A stretch of 64,000 nucleotides of DNA from Lysobacter sp. BMK333-48F3 (GCF_019733395.1 NZ_JAIHOO010000001.1:3348501-3412500), one strand, 5' to 3'; positions 29,026 to 38,375 are shown, counted from the first letter of the stretch. The notes: generated by a model from the sequence alone, not told the origin. A program made the numbers and translations.

Positions 29026-29385
29026 ATGAAGGCGAAAATGCTGTGGAGTGGCGCAATGTACATGTTCGCAGCGGGCGCCCTCGCTTCCGACGACCAGGGC
29101 TACCGGAAACTGTCCGGTAGCTACGCGATTACTTCAGCGCACCTGGTCGATCCGGGGCCGGCGCAAAAGCGCGACCGGGCCGTGTTCTTTGTCGAGTCGG
29201 ACGCTGCCAAGGATCTGTACCAGGCGATGAAGGGGAAAGCTGTCAGGGACCCTTGCTCCGACGAGCTGACGACCAAGACTGCAGGTGGCTTGGCGTGTTC
29301 GAAAGAGGTTGGCCGGGAGGTGTATACATGCGCTTTCGGGGTGAGGCTCGAAAGTGGGACGTTGATCGGGGCCAAGGTTTGTTGA
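29026..29385 (+). CDS. Small secreted cysteine-containing protein
   Basis: 119 residues with a strong GGGAGG site. A signal peptide ends near ALA (about 20). The mature part (about 99 residues) has four cysteines near 78, 91, 102 and 119, the last at the C-terminus, probably two disulphides. The final segment (YTCAFGVRLESGTLIGAKVC) is beta-like. No family was recognised. It is the last plus-strand gene of the accessory block. Confidence 0.55.
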   Translation: MKAKMLWSGAMYMFAAGALASDDQGYRKLSGSYAITSAHLVDPGPAQKRDRAVFFVESDAAKDLYQAMKGKAVRDPCSDELTTKTAGGLACSKEVGREVYTCAFGVRLESGTLIGAKVC

Positions 29386-29567
29386 TGCATGGCGTTGCCA
29401 GCGACTGAGGCAGTCGGCGCTTGTTGCAGTGCCCACCCGCGGCGTGCTGAGACCGGGGGCTCGATACCTCCGCTAGCCCGTTGCCAAGCGGCGGCGTAGC
29501 CCGTCGACGGGGTCGACTCGACCTCGGCGTGGAACCCCGAGTTTGATGGCGGCGAGCGCCTCGCCTT

Positions 29568-29930
29568 TCACCACTCCCGCCAGGCCTCGGTCAAATCCTC
29601 CTCGCCCGACCCCAGCCCGGCCTCGGCCGCGGCGCCGAGCAGCAGGTCGCACAGGCCTTCGCGTTGCTCGGTCTCGATCAGGGCGTAGCCGCAGCGGGCG
29701 TTGAGCGCGTTGAGGGCGAGCACGGCGGTCTTGAGCGCGGCGCGGACGCGGGCAAGGTCGCCGCTGCCGTCGCGGGCGGCGTCGAGGTAGCGGTCGACGA
29801 TGGCTTCGCAGGCGTCGATGTCGCGTTCGGCGTAGCCGGGGGCGGCGCCGTCGGCGCGCAGGTCGTCCATGTAGCTGCGCATGCCGTCGAGGATCTCGCT
29901 CTTGAGCTCGACGTAGTCGTGGGCGTTCAC
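29568..29930 (-). CDS. Hypothetical small acidic helical protein
   Basis: 120 residues from a GTG preceded by AGGA. No signal peptide. Predicted mostly helical (YVELKSEILDGMRSYMDDL, VRAALKTAVLALNALNARCGYALI) and acidic. No family was recognised. Codon use is typical of the core genome, unlike the preceding block. Confidence 0.65.
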   Translation of the reverse strand: MNAHDYVELKSEILDGMRSYMDDLRADGAAPGYAERDIDACEAIVDRYLDAARDGSGDLARVRAALKTAVLALNALNARCGYALIETEQREGLCDLLLGAAAEAGLGSGEEDLTEAWREW

Positions 29931-30279
29931 TGCATCGTCCTGCAAGGACCGGCGACGCGGGGTCGGCGGCCGGGTGGGCCGCGCCGGCGGTCGGTCGGCG
30001 CGTTCGGGGGACGCCATGCTAGGCAGGGCAGATTGCAGTCGATGCGTCGGCGTCGGCGGCGCGGCGCGGAGCCGCGGAAGCGTGACCGCCGTCGATGGAT
30101 CGCTGCGCGTCGGCGCGGTTTCGCTCGCCGGACGGGCGAGACGACGAACGGCCCGGCTGGCGGTTGTGATCGGCGCCGCAGGATGCCGGGTCGGTGAAGT
30201 GGCCTCACATGCGGCTTGTTAGACTGCCCGCACCGGTACCGGCCGTCGGGCCGGCGCCCGTCGTCAGGAAACTCGTGCC
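29931..30279. other. Divergent intergenic region
   Basis: 349 bp between two divergently oriented genes. I see no gene, no clear -35/-10 pair and no strong hairpin. The end carries AGGA before the GTG of the diguanylate cyclase. Confidence 0.4.
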
Positions 30280-31347
30280 GTGATCAAGCCCGATATTCCT
30301 GCCAACGAAGCCGAGCGCCTGGCCGCGTTGCGCGGCTACGACATTCTCGACACGCCGCCGGAGCCGGACTTCGACGATCTGGTCGCGATCGCCGCGGCGA
30401 TCTGCGACGTGCCGACCGCGCTGGTCAGCCTGGTCGACTCCGACCGGCAATGGTTCAAGGCCAAGCTCGGCCTGGCGGTGGACCAGACCCCGCGCGAGTT
30501 GGCGTTCTGCGCCCACGCCATCCTCGATCCGAGCCAGCCGCTGGTGGTGCCGGACACGCACCAGGACGAACGCTTCCACGACAGCCCGTTGGTGGTCGAC
30601 GATCCGAATATCCGTTTCTACGCCGGAGCGCCGCTGGTGACGCCGCAGGGCGAGGCGATCGGCACCTTGTGCGTGATCGACACTGTGCCGCGGCAATTGC
30701 TGCCGCATCAGCGCAAGGCGTTGCTGGCGCTGTCCAAGCAGACCTCGCGGGTATTGGAGCTGCGCCGGGTCAGCCGCGCGCTGGCGCGTCAATTGCAGGA
30801 AAGCGACTGGTACGAAAAACAGCTGCTGCAGTACCAGCAGCAGCTCGAAGCCAGCAACGCCGACCTGACCGCCTTGACCCGCACCGATCCGCTGACCGGA
30901 TTGCCGAACCGACGCGCGTTCGCGGCCGCGTTCGAACAGGCGCAGGCGCGCCGCGACGGCGGCCAGTTGCATGTCGCGGTGCTCGACATCGATCACTTCA
31001 AGGTGATCAACGACGTCCACGGCCATCCGGAGGGCGACCGGATCCTGGTCGCGGTGGCCGAAACCCTGCGCCTGTACGCCGCCGGGCCGGCCGGAGTGGC
31101 GCGCTACGGCGGCGAAGAATTCCTGATGATGTTCGAGACCGGCCTGCGCCAGGCCGAGCTGCAATGCGAGTTCGTGCGCGAGGCCATCGCCAACCTGCCG
31201 GTCGGGCTGCCGCTGACCCTCAGCATCGGCCTGGCCACGTACCGCGCCGGCGAAACCAGCGACGACACCATCGCCCGCGCCGATCAGGCGCTGTACGCGG
31301 CCAAGCGCGGCGGGCGCAACCGGGTGGTGGTGGCGCACGGCGACTGA
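30280..31347 (+). CDS. GAF-GGDEF diguanylate cyclase
   Basis: 355 residues from a GTG. An N-terminal GAF sensor (about 20-165, with FCAHAI and [21 protein letters not shown]) is joined by a coiled coil (about 165-198) to a GGDEF domain with active-site GGEEF (277-281). It makes cyclic di-GMP from two GTP. The RxxD inhibitory site that normally lies just before GGEEF is absent (the sequence there is AGPAGVARY), so product feedback at that site is unlikely. No signal peptide or membrane segment; cytoplasmic. Confidence 0.92.
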   Translation: MIKPDIPANEAERLAALRGYDILDTPPEPDFDDLVAIAAAICDVPTALVSLVDSDRQWFKAKLGLAVDQTPRELAFCAHAILDPSQPLVVPDTHQDERFHDSPLVVDDPNIRFYAGAPLVTPQGEAIGTLCVIDTVPRQLLPHQRKALLALSKQTSRVLELRRVSRALARQLQESDWYEKQLLQYQQQLEASNADLTALTRTDPLTGLPNRRAFAAAFEQAQARRDGGQLHVAVLDIDHFKVINDVHGHPEGDRILVAVAETLRLYAAGPAGVARYGGEEFLMMFETGLRQAELQCEFVREAIANLPVGLPLTLSIGLATYRAGETSDDTIARADQALYAAKRGGRNRVVVAHGD

Positions 31348-31362
31348 GCCGGACCGCCCGGC

Positions 31363-31980
31363 TCAACGGTAGGCGCGCTCGCGTTCGGCCTGCAGCCGTT
31401 GGCGCAGGTATTCGTTACGGCTCAGTCCGTTCGGTATGGCCTCCATCGCCATGACTTCGGCGACGATTTCCCGTTCGCGCTGCTTGTACTGGCGAAAGCG
31501 CGGGTCTTGCGCCTGCTGCTGCGCCCATTGCGCGTTGCGCCGTTCGGCTTCGCCGCGGTAGCGCACCGCCAGGGACTCGACCAACTCGGCCTGTCGTACC
31601 GGATCGGCGACGGTGGCGCGGATCAGGGCGACCCGCAGCAGCACGGTTTCGCCGGCCGAGAGTTCGCCGGCGCGCTCGTAGGCGTCGATGCCCTGCTGCA
31701 GGGCCTGCGCGCGGCGCTCGCGTTCGACGGCCGGCAGGCGCGCGGCCTGGTCGAAGAACTGCCGTGCCTCGCGCTGGAACTGCTGGCGTTCGCGATATCG
31801 CCGCGCTTGCGGCGTGGCGAGCAGGGGCTGCGCCTGCGCTGGCGCGGCGGCCGAACTCGCGAACGCCGGTGCGGGTGCGGGCGCGACGCCGGCGTCGCGC
31901 CGCGCCCACACCGCGCTGCCGACCGCCGCGGCCAGGGCCGCGGCGGTCAGCGTGGTGGCGATCAGGACCGGCTTGCGCAT
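31363..31980 (-). CDS. Exported helical accessory protein, coupled to the esterase gene
   Basis: 205 residues. An N-terminal membrane anchor or signal segment (about 5-25) precedes an Ala/Pro-rich linker and a charged helical domain (about 58-205) with ERERRAQALQQGIDAYERAG and QYKQREREIVAEVMAME. The start lies one base after the stop of the upstream secreted hydrolase, so translation is probably coupled. The build (anchor, linker, Arg/Glu-rich helices, small size) recalls periplasmic foldases of secreted lipases and phospholipases (Lif, PlcR). I cannot confirm the family. Confidence 0.6.
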   Translation of the reverse strand: MRKPVLIATTLTAAALAAAVGSAVWARRDAGVAPAPAPAFASSAAAPAQAQPLLATPQARRYRERQQFQREARQFFDQAARLPAVERERRAQALQQGIDAYERAGELSAGETVLLRVALIRATVADPVRQAELVESLAVRYRGEAERRNAQWAQQQAQDPRFRQYKQREREIVAEVMAMEAIPNGLSRNEYLRQRLQAERERAYR

Positions 31981-31981
31981 C

Positions 31982-33385
31982 TCAGGTCAGCAACTGGTCG
32001 ACCAGCCAGTACAGCAGGTTGAAGGGTTTGGCGCGGTCGGCCGCGTCGCTGTCCTCGGCCGCGTCGAGCACCTTGCCCTGGCCGTCGAGCACGCTGTCGA
32101 TGAAGTGCTTCAGCTCCAGGTTCTGCGCCTGCACGTCGCCGTTCTTGAAATCGACGATGGTGGTGCAGTGGCTCTCGTTGAGCTTGCGGTACTGCGGGAA
32201 GTAGCCGCCGAAGTTGTCCAGGCCGTTGAGGCGGGCTGCCAGGCGCTGGGTGTCGACGCCCCATTTGGCGTGGATCAGCGCCTGCTTGGCTTCCTGGGTC
32301 GGCGCCTGGCGGATGTCGTCGTGGAAGCGCTCGTAGGAATACGACGAGTAGTTCAGGTCCTTCCAGAAGTGGGTGTGGCCGAGGCGATCGTTGCGGTGCT
32401 TGTTGGCCAGCGCCGGATAGATCGAGCCCAGCTCGTTCAGATCGACCTGCGGCAGGCCGGCGGAGAGGAAGGCCAGCGGCCCGTTCGGCGCGTCCAGGCC
32501 CCAGACTTCGCGGATCGTGGTCATCAGCGGCTGCGAGGGGTACTCGGCCGGATTGCCGTTGCGCGGGGTCGGGAAGATCGGGCCGGAATCGTCGATCAGG
32601 AAGCCGTTGGTCGGCGCCAGTTCGGTGCGCAGCGAGTCGAACGAGATCAGGCTGCCGGCGCCGCCGGCGCTACAGCCGGTGCTGAGCATCTGCCCCGGAC
32701 GCGGCAGGTTGTCCTTGAGCCAGGCGGTGATCGCGCGGGTGTTGCGCAGGCCGTTGTGGTGCCAGACCAGCGGCGGCTTCTGTCCGCTGGGGTCGTCGTA
32801 CACCGCGACCTTGTCGCCGCTGTAGATGTCGCCGGTGCAGTAGGGCACGTAGACCATGTTCCAGCCCTGGGTCTTGACCGCGTCGAAGGGGCTGACGCGG
32901 GTCACGAACGGGCTGACCAGGCTCGCGCCCGGGTTGAGCAGCTTCATGTAGTCGTCGGGCACGCCGTTGGGATTGCGCGCGCCGCGCACGCCGGTGGCGC
33001 CGGTGCAGCTGGCGTAGTCCCAGCAGGCGCCGCCGCCCTCCATGTAGATGATGGTGTTGGTGGTGTTCGGCACCCGGTTGACGAAGATCTTGTACGGCGA
33101 GCCGTTGCCGCAGATCGCACCGGTCTCGGCCGGCAGTTGCACGGTCTGCCACGAGTAGTAGGCGGCGGGGTCGAAGCCGTCGCTGCGCGCGGCGCTGCGG
33201 CTCAGCAGCGGGTAGTGGCCGCTGCGCTGGGCCGGTTGCACCGGATTGTCGGCGCGCGGCGGCGAGAACAGATTGCGCAGGGTCTGGAAGAACCCGTAAT
33301 CGCCGGTTTCGGCCTGCGAGGGCAGGCTGGACAGGGCGACCAGGCCGCCCAGCATCACGGCGGCGGCGTGTCGGCTCAGGGCCAT
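31982..33385 (-). CDS. Secreted pectin-acetylesterase/Notum-like hydrolase
   Basis: 467 residues after AAGGAGAGAG. A signal peptide ends near SQA (about 25). The alpha/beta-hydrolase is of the PAE (CE13)/Notum type: IIYMEGGGACWD (112-123), the early oxyanion region, YCTGDIYSGD (182-191), and nucleophile elbow GCSAGGAG (Ser239). At least six cysteines are compatible with disulphides. Family members remove acetyl or acyl groups from polysaccharides or proteins; the substrate is not deducible. The next gene is likely its dedicated partner. Confidence 0.82.
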   Translation of the reverse strand: MALSRHAAAVMLGGLVALSSLPSQAETGDYGFFQTLRNLFSPPRADNPVQPAQRSGHYPLLSRSAARSDGFDPAAYYSWQTVQLPAETGAICGNGSPYKIFVNRVPNTTNTIIYMEGGGACWDYASCTGATGVRGARNPNGVPDDYMKLLNPGASLVSPFVTRVSPFDAVKTQGWNMVYVPYCTGDIYSGDKVAVYDDPSGQKPPLVWHHNGLRNTRAITAWLKDNLPRPGQMLSTGCSAGGAGSLISFDSLRTELAPTNGFLIDDSGPIFPTPRNGNPAEYPSQPLMTTIREVWGLDAPNGPLAFLSAGLPQVDLNELGSIYPALANKHRNDRLGHTHFWKDLNYSSYSYERFHDDIRQAPTQEAKQALIHAKWGVDTQRLAARLNGLDNFGGYFPQYRKLNESHCTTIVDFKNGDVQAQNLELKHFIDSVLDGQGKVLDAAEDSDAADRAKPFNLLYWLVDQLLT

Positions 33386-33704
33386 AAAACTCTCTCCTTG
33401 TTGGGCATCCGAGGGGCGGACGAGCGCCGTGCATATCGGCGCAGGCGGGGAGGGCGCGTCCGTACTGCCGCGTCTGGATAGCCCCGGCGCGAGGGCGGGT
33501 CAATCGGCTCGAGGCCGGAATTGCGTCGCGCGGCGAGTTTGTCCGCGAATGCTTACGCCGCTGTCCGCTTTTGCCCCGCAAACGATCACGGAATCGGCTC
33601 TGCGCGAGCTGATGTCGTGCGCTGCAGCATGTGATTGTCTTCGCCCAATGCGCGGACCTCGCGCGAGGCCGGGGTCGCCGTCGCCTGAGATCCGGTCGCG
33701 GCGT
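33386..33704. other. Intergenic region
   Basis: 319 bp upstream of the esterase gene and downstream of the EamA transporter gene (both minus strand). It must hold the esterase promoter, but I cannot pick a convincing one. No gene was recognised. Confidence 0.35.
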
Positions 33705-34616
33705 TTACTCGCCGGGCGTCGCGCCGGCGGTGGCGGCGGCCGAAGCGCGCCGCCGCGCCAGCACCGCCTCGCGATGGGCGATGTAGGCGTTGGAGCCGAG
33801 GATGATCGCGGCGCCGATCACGGTGTAGCTGTCCAGCGACTCGCCGAACCACAGCCAGCCGGCGGCGGCGACCAGCGGCAACTGCATGAAGCTGATCGGG
33901 GTCAGCGCCGAGACTTCGCCGAGCTTGAGCGCATGCGTCCACAGCACCTGGCCGCCGGTGCCGAACACGCCGGCGGCGACGATCCACAGCCAGTCGATGC
34001 CCTGCGGCCACTGCCATACGAACAGCGCCGGGACCAGCGACATCGGCACCCAGAACGCGTAGGTGTACAGGACGATGGTGTTGGCCGAGTCGATCCGCGA
34101 CAGCTGCTTGATCTGGATCGAGATCACCCCGCCCAGCACCGCGGCCAGCAATGCGGCCAGGCTGTCGATGGAGAACTCGGCCGAACCCGGGCGCACGATC
34201 ACCAGCACGCCGAGGAAGCCGGCGGCGACCGCCAGCCAGCGCCGCGCGCGCACCTGTTCGTGCAGGAACAGCACCGCGGCGATGGTGACGAAGATCGGGG
34301 TCGAATAGGTCAGCGAGATCGCCTGCGCCAAGGGCAGGTGGCCGATCGCCCAGAACCCGGCCAGCATCGAGCATATGCCGATCAGGCAGCGCACGAAGTA
34401 CTTGGGCAGCTGGCGGGTGCGCAGGTCCGCGCGCTGCGCGCCCAGCAGCAGCGGCAGCACCGCGAGCAGGCCGAACAGATTGCGGAAGAAGGCGATCTCG
34501 AAGGTGTGCAGCGACTGCGAGGCGAAACGGATCGCGATCGTCATCACCCCGAACGACAGGGTGCTGGCCAGCATCAGGCCGGCCGCGCGCAGCGGATGCG
34601 CCGGCGCGGCGTTCAC
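33705..34616 (-). CDS. EamA-family (DMT) transporter
   Basis: 303 residues with a GTG start whose GTGA overlaps the murB stop. Ten hydrophobic segments are arranged as two EamA repeats (about 8-135 and 150-285). The inner-membrane drug/metabolite transporter superfamily moves small solutes or amino acids; the substrate is unknown. The four-base overlap shows co-translation with murB, a common but not functionally explained arrangement. Confidence 0.85.
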   Translation of the reverse strand: MNAAPAHPLRAAGLMLASTLSFGVMTIAIRFASQSLHTFEIAFFRNLFGLLAVLPLLLGAQRADLRTRQLPKYFVRCLIGICSMLAGFWAIGHLPLAQAISLTYSTPIFVTIAAVLFLHEQVRARRWLAVAAGFLGVLVIVRPGSAEFSIDSLAALLAAVLGGVISIQIKQLSRIDSANTIVLYTYAFWVPMSLVPALFVWQWPQGIDWLWIVAAGVFGTGGQVLWTHALKLGEVSALTPISFMQLPLVAAAGWLWFGESLDSYTVIGAAIILGSNAYIAHREAVLARRRASAAATAGATPGE

Positions 34617-35653
34617 CAGCTCGCGCCGACGACGCGCGGCTCGGGTTCGATGGCGATGCCGAAACGCAGCTGCACCGAGTCGGCGATGCGCCGGGCCAGG
34701 TCGAGCAGTTGCCGGCCGCTGGCCTGGCCGTGGTTGACCAGGACCAGGGCGTGCGCGGCGGACACGCCGGCGTCGCCGTCGCGATGGCCCTTCCAGCCGC
34801 AGGCGTCGATCAGCCAGGCCGCCGACAGCTTGCGCGTGTCCGGGTCCGGACCGCGGAACACCGGCGCTTGCGGATGCAGCGCCTGCAGGGCTTCGGCCTG
34901 CGCCGCCGGTACGATCGGGTTCTTGAAGAAACTGCCGGCGTTGCCGAGCACCGCCGGGTCCGGCAGCTTGCGCCGGCGGATCGCGATCACCGCCTCGGCC
35001 ACCGCGAGCGGGGTCGGCGCGGCCACGCCCATCGCCGCCAGTTCCTCGCCGATGCCGGCGTAGTCCAGGCGCAGTTGCGGCCGGCGCGACAGGGCGAATT
35101 CGACCGCGACGATCAGATAGCGGTCGGGGGCCTGCTTGAACAGGCTGTCGCGATAACCGAACCGGCACTGCGCGGCGTCGAAGCGGTGCCAGCGCGCCGT
35201 CGCCGGCTCGTAGGCCTCGACCGCATGCACGAACTCGCGCACTTCCACCCCGTAGGCGCCGATGTTCTGGATCGGCGCGGCGCCGACCGTGCCCGGAATC
35301 AGGGCCAGGTTTTCCAGGCCGGCGTGGCCTTGCTCGAGCATCCGCATGACGAAGCCGTGCCAGGGCGCGCCGGCGTCGGCGCGGACGATGGCGCGTTCGC
35401 CGTCGTCCTCGAGGGTGCGCACTGCGCGGCCGCTGAGTTCGAGCACGGCGCCAGCGGGATCGCCGGCGAACAGCAGGTTGCTGCCGCCGCCGAGCACCAG
35501 GGCCGGGCCGTCGCGCAGTTCCGGCAGCGCCAGGGCCTGCGGCAGCGCGGCGGCGTCGTCGACGCCGACCAGCCAGGGCGCGCGCGCCTGTACGCCGAAA
35601 CTGTTGCGGTCGCGGAGGGACACGTCGCGCTGCACGCGCACGCTGGAGTTCAT
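34613..35653 (-). CDS. murB: UDP-N-acetylenolpyruvoylglucosamine reductase
   Basis: 346 residues, the long type I form as in E. coli (342). It reduces UDP-GlcNAc-enolpyruvate to UDP-MurNAc in peptidoglycan precursor synthesis, using FAD and NADPH. Visible are LRDRNSFGVQA at the start, the FAD loop VLGGGSNLLF, IPGTVGAAPIQNIGAYGVE, the catalytic-Ser segment GNAGSFFKNP, and KLSAAWLIDACGWKG near the C-terminus. It lies 66 bp from pyrD. Confidence 0.96.
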   Translation of the reverse strand: MNSSVRVQRDVSLRDRNSFGVQARAPWLVGVDDAAALPQALALPELRDGPALVLGGGSNLLFAGDPAGAVLELSGRAVRTLEDDGERAIVRADAGAPWHGFVMRMLEQGHAGLENLALIPGTVGAAPIQNIGAYGVEVREFVHAVEAYEPATARWHRFDAAQCRFGYRDSLFKQAPDRYLIVAVEFALSRRPQLRLDYAGIGEELAAMGVAAPTPLAVAEAVIAIRRRKLPDPAVLGNAGSFFKNPIVPAAQAEALQALHPQAPVFRGPDPDTRKLSAAWLIDACGWKGHRDGDAGVSAAHALVLVNHGQASGRQLLDLARRIADSVQLRFGIAIEPEPRVVGASW

Positions 35654-35719
35654 GCGCTGGGGCCTGCGGCTACGGGGGCGGAAGCGGGGATGGAAAAAGA
35701 AAGCAGGATGGCGGCGCGC

Positions 35720-36778
35720 TCAGATCGTCGGCGGCATGTTGCCGCGGCTGGGCGCTTCCTTGCGGCGGCGGATCGCCTCGACGCATTCGTCGACCAGCGC
35801 CGGGCCGCGATAGACCAGGCCCGAATAGCACTGCACCAGGCTGGCGCCTGCGGCCATCTTGGTCACCGCGTCGGCGCCGGACAGGATGCCGCCGACGCCG
35901 ATCATCGGAATGCTTTCCGGCAGGCGGGTGCGCATCTTGCGCAGCACCGCGGTCGATGGCGCCATCAGCGGCCGGCCGGACAGGCCGCCGGCCTCGCCCG
36001 CATAGGGGCTGCCTTCGATGCCGTCGCGGGCGATGGTGGTGTTGGTGGCGATGACGCCGTCGACCTGCAGCTCGCTCAGCACCCGGCTGGCGGCCTCGAT
36101 GTCGTCGTCGGACAGGTCGGGCGCGATCTTGACCAGCATCGGCACGCGCCGGCCTTCGCGCGCGCCGAACTTCTCCTGCGCCTCGCGCAGGGTGCCGATC
36201 AGGCGGCGCAGCGACTGTTCTTCCTGCAGCTCGCGCAGGCCGGCGGTGTTCGGCGAGGAGATGTTGACGGTGATGTAGTCCGCCAGCGGATAGACCCGCT
36301 CCAGGCAGTACAGGTAGTCGTTCTCGGCGCGCTCGTTCGGCGTGTCCTTGTTCTTGCCGATGTTGATGCCGAGCAGGCCGCGCTTGCGCCGCGCCTTGGC
36401 CACGTTGCGCACCAGCGCCTCGACGCCTTCGTTGTTGAAGCCCAGGCGGTTGATCACCGCCTGCTGCTCGGCGAGGCGGAACATGCGCGGGCGCGGATTG
36501 CCCTCCTGCGGCTTGGGCGTGACCGTGCCGATTTCGACGAAGCCGAAGCCCAGCGCCAGCAGCGCATCGATATGCGCGCCGTTCTTGTCCAGGCCGGCGG
36601 CCAGGCCGACCGGGTTGGGGAAGGTCAGGCCGAGGACCTTGGTCGGCAGCGGCTTGGGCGTCCGCGCCATCAGCGGATTGAGGCCGGTGCGATAAGCGGT
36701 TTCCAGCGCCGTCAGGCCGAGGCCATGGGCTCGTTCGGCGTCCAGGCCGAACAGGAAGGGTCGGGCGAGGCTGTACAC
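35720..36778 (-). CDS. pyrD: Dihydroorotate dehydrogenase (quinone), class 2
   Basis: 352 residues. The N-terminal amphipathic helix ([18 protein letters not shown]) docks the protein to the inner membrane so that electrons go to quinone. FMN-binding and catalytic segments include [23 protein letters not shown] (Ser base in class 2), IATNTT and GVGGI. It makes orotate in pyrimidine synthesis. Confidence 0.96.
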   Translation of the reverse strand: MYSLARPFLFGLDAERAHGLGLTALETAYRTGLNPLMARTPKPLPTKVLGLTFPNPVGLAAGLDKNGAHIDALLALGFGFVEIGTVTPKPQEGNPRPRMFRLAEQQAVINRLGFNNEGVEALVRNVAKARRKRGLLGINIGKNKDTPNERAENDYLYCLERVYPLADYITVNISSPNTAGLRELQEEQSLRRLIGTLREAQEKFGAREGRRVPMLVKIAPDLSDDDIEAASRVLSELQVDGVIATNTTIARDGIEGSPYAGEAGGLSGRPLMAPSTAVLRKMRTRLPESIPMIGVGGILSGADAVTKMAAGASLVQCYSGLVYRGPALVDECVEAIRRRKEAPSRGNMPPTI

Positions 36779-37011
36779 GAGGTCGTTGGGGGCGCTCGGG
36801 GACGGGAACGCCGATTATCGCCGATGCCGCGCCGCGCCGCGACCTCGACGGGGCGTTTGTGGCCGAAAACCGTCACTCGCCGGGGCGGACTGTGACGCGG
36901 CGGGGCGGCCGGGGCGGGGCCGGGACCTGCGCCGCGTCGCGCCGACGGATCGGCTTGCGCACGGCGCCGGGGAAAACGCGCGCCGCCGCAGGGCGACGCG
37001 CGCGGCCGGGC

Positions 37012-37236
37012 TCAGGGATCGGCCGGGCAGTCCAGGGTGCTGACGCAGTCGGCGTAGCGCAGCTCGCAGGCCTGGGCCTGGTTCGGCGTTTCGGCGACGA
37101 GCACGCAGTGCTCCCAGGCGATGCGGCATTGCCGGCAGCGTTCCTCGTCGGGCGAGGTCGCCGCCGCGGCGGCGGCGAAGCCGAACGCGGCCAGGGCCAG
37201 GGTCAGGCGGATACGTCGGGTCGGGCGGTGGCTCAT
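37012..37236 (-). CDS. Small cysteine-rich secreted protein A
   Basis: 74 residues. A signal peptide ends near AAA (about 26). The mature peptide (about 48 residues) has six cysteines: CRQC, then C in EHC, C in QAC, C in ADC and C in LDC. It is a paralogue of the two proteins at 37313-37543 and 38148-38375, sharing CxxC close to the mature N-terminus and a C-terminal AxC...GC/DC block. No family name is known to me. Probably an oxidised, disulphide-linked periplasmic or secreted peptide. Confidence 0.7.
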   Translation of the reverse strand: MSHRPTRRIRLTLALAAFGFAAAAAATSPDEERCRQCRIAWEHCVLVAETPNQAQACELRYADCVSTLDCPADP

Positions 37237-37312
37237 CCTTGCGTCTCCTTGCAGTGGATGCGGTGCGGCGACGCGCCCGCTCGGGCGCGGCGCGCGGGCA
37301 GGGCTGGGGCGT

Positions 37313-37543
37313 TCAGGGCTCGAGCTGGCAGCCGTAGGCGGTCAGGCAGGCGCGGTACTGCATGAAGCAGCTCGGGCGCGCGTCGGGGGTGTAGAGCTGG
37401 CAAGGCTCGAGCACGTTGGTGCGGCACTCCTCGCAGCGGTCGACCGCCGCGAAGGCGGTGATCGAGGCGGCGAAACCGAACACGCCGGCGGCGAGCGCGG
37501 CGAGGCGGGCGGTGCGGGTCCATCCTTTCCATGCGGCTTTCAT
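37313..37543 (-). CDS. Small cysteine-rich secreted protein B
   Basis: 76 residues after AGGA. A signal peptide ends near AFA (about 32). The mature part begins AVDRCEECRTNVLEPCQLY and ends ACLTAYGCQLEP, with six cysteines in the same order as its neighbours. The 76-bp gap to gene A suggests one transcript (B then A). Confidence 0.7.
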   Translation of the reverse strand: MKAAWKGWTRTARLAALAAGVFGFAASITAFAAVDRCEECRTNVLEPCQLYTPDARPSCFMQYRACLTAYGCQLEP

Positions 37544-37689
37544 CGAAACGTCCTGTTCGTCGCCAGTCCGTCTGGCCCGGCCACGCTAGGCGCGCGCGGC
37601 GGGGCGGACAAGCTGCGCCGCAGCACGTGCGGCGCGAGCGGACCGGCGCCAGCGGCGCGCGGCCGCGCAGTGCGCCAGCGCGCGCTTGG

Positions 37690-37983
37690 TCAGTGGCTGC
37701 TGCCGGCCATCGCCGCGATCGCGGCCAGGCCGCCGAAGAACAGCACGATCACCACGATGCTGACGATGGCGATGACCACCGAGGCCCAGCCCAGGATCAG
37801 GCCGCCGATGGCCAGGCCGTCGCCGTCGTAGCGGTCGGGCTCGCGGCGGATCTGGCCGCGCGCCATGTGGCCGGTGACGATCGCGCCGAGGCTGCCGAGG
37901 ATCGGCAACAGGGTCCAGCCGAGGATGCCGGCGATCAGGCTGATGATGGCCAGGACGTTGGTCTGGCGAACGGGTGCTTGCAT
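37690..37983 (-). CDS. DUF4190-type small membrane protein
   Basis: 97 residues after GAGGGA. Two hydrophobic hairpins (about 8-40 and 57-95) are joined by a short charged loop (ARGQIRREPDRYDGDG). TNVLAIISLIAGILGW at the start and GLAIGGLILGW in the middle are typical of the DUF4190 family of small inner-membrane proteins of unknown function. It lies between members of the cysteine-rich family. Confidence 0.75.
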   Translation of the reverse strand: MQAPVRQTNVLAIISLIAGILGWTLLPILGSLGAIVTGHMARGQIRREPDRYDGDGLAIGGLILGWASVVIAIVSIVVIVLFFGGLAAIAAMAGSSH

Positions 37984-38147
37984 CGAACGGTCCCTCGTTG
38001 CTTGAAGTTCGTCACAGCATACGACGGCGCCGGAAGGAACGAGAAACGCGCGCCTGGGCAAAGACAGGCGCGCGGCGGCCGCGCAGGGTGGCTTCGGCGC
38101 AGACGCGCGATCCGGGCCGGGCGGCCCGGACGGCGCAGCCGCGGCGC

Positions 38148-38375
38148 TCAGGCGTCGGGCGGCAGGCTGATCGGACAGCCGTTGGCCATTTCGCAGGCCC
38201 ACATCTCTTCCAGGCAGGGCTGCGGGTCGGGGCTGTTGGCGCGGCAGGCGTAGTAGCCGGCCAGGCAGTGGTCGCATTGCGGCATCGCCGCGGACGCGGT
38301 CAGCGCGGCGGCGAAGGCGAACGCGCCCAGGGCGAGCGCGGCGGTACGGCTGGAAGTGCGGTTCCTTGCTTTCAC
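38148..38375 (-). CDS. Small cysteine-rich secreted protein C
   Basis: 75 residues. I prefer a GTG start (giving MKARNRTSS, like MKAAWKG of paralogue B) because GAGGGGA then sits at good spacing; an ATG two codons earlier would overlap that site. A signal peptide ends near ASA (about 29). The mature part has CDHCLAGYYAC, then C, C and GC, six cysteines in the family pattern. Confidence 0.7.
   Translation of the reverse strand: MKARNRTSSRTAALALGAFAFAAALTASAAMPQCDHCLAGYYACRANSPDPQPCLEEMWACEMANGCPISLPPDA

Noticed and set aside
18344..29385. Type VI secretion RHS effector locus
   Set aside because: No vgrG, PAAR, Eag chaperone or Hcp gene is present, and shell and tips have Sec signal peptides instead of a PAAR or pre-PAAR N-terminus.
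34617..35168. N-terminal extension of the EamA transporter into murB
   Set aside because: It reads murB out of frame; the GTGA overlap at 34613-34616 explains the real start.
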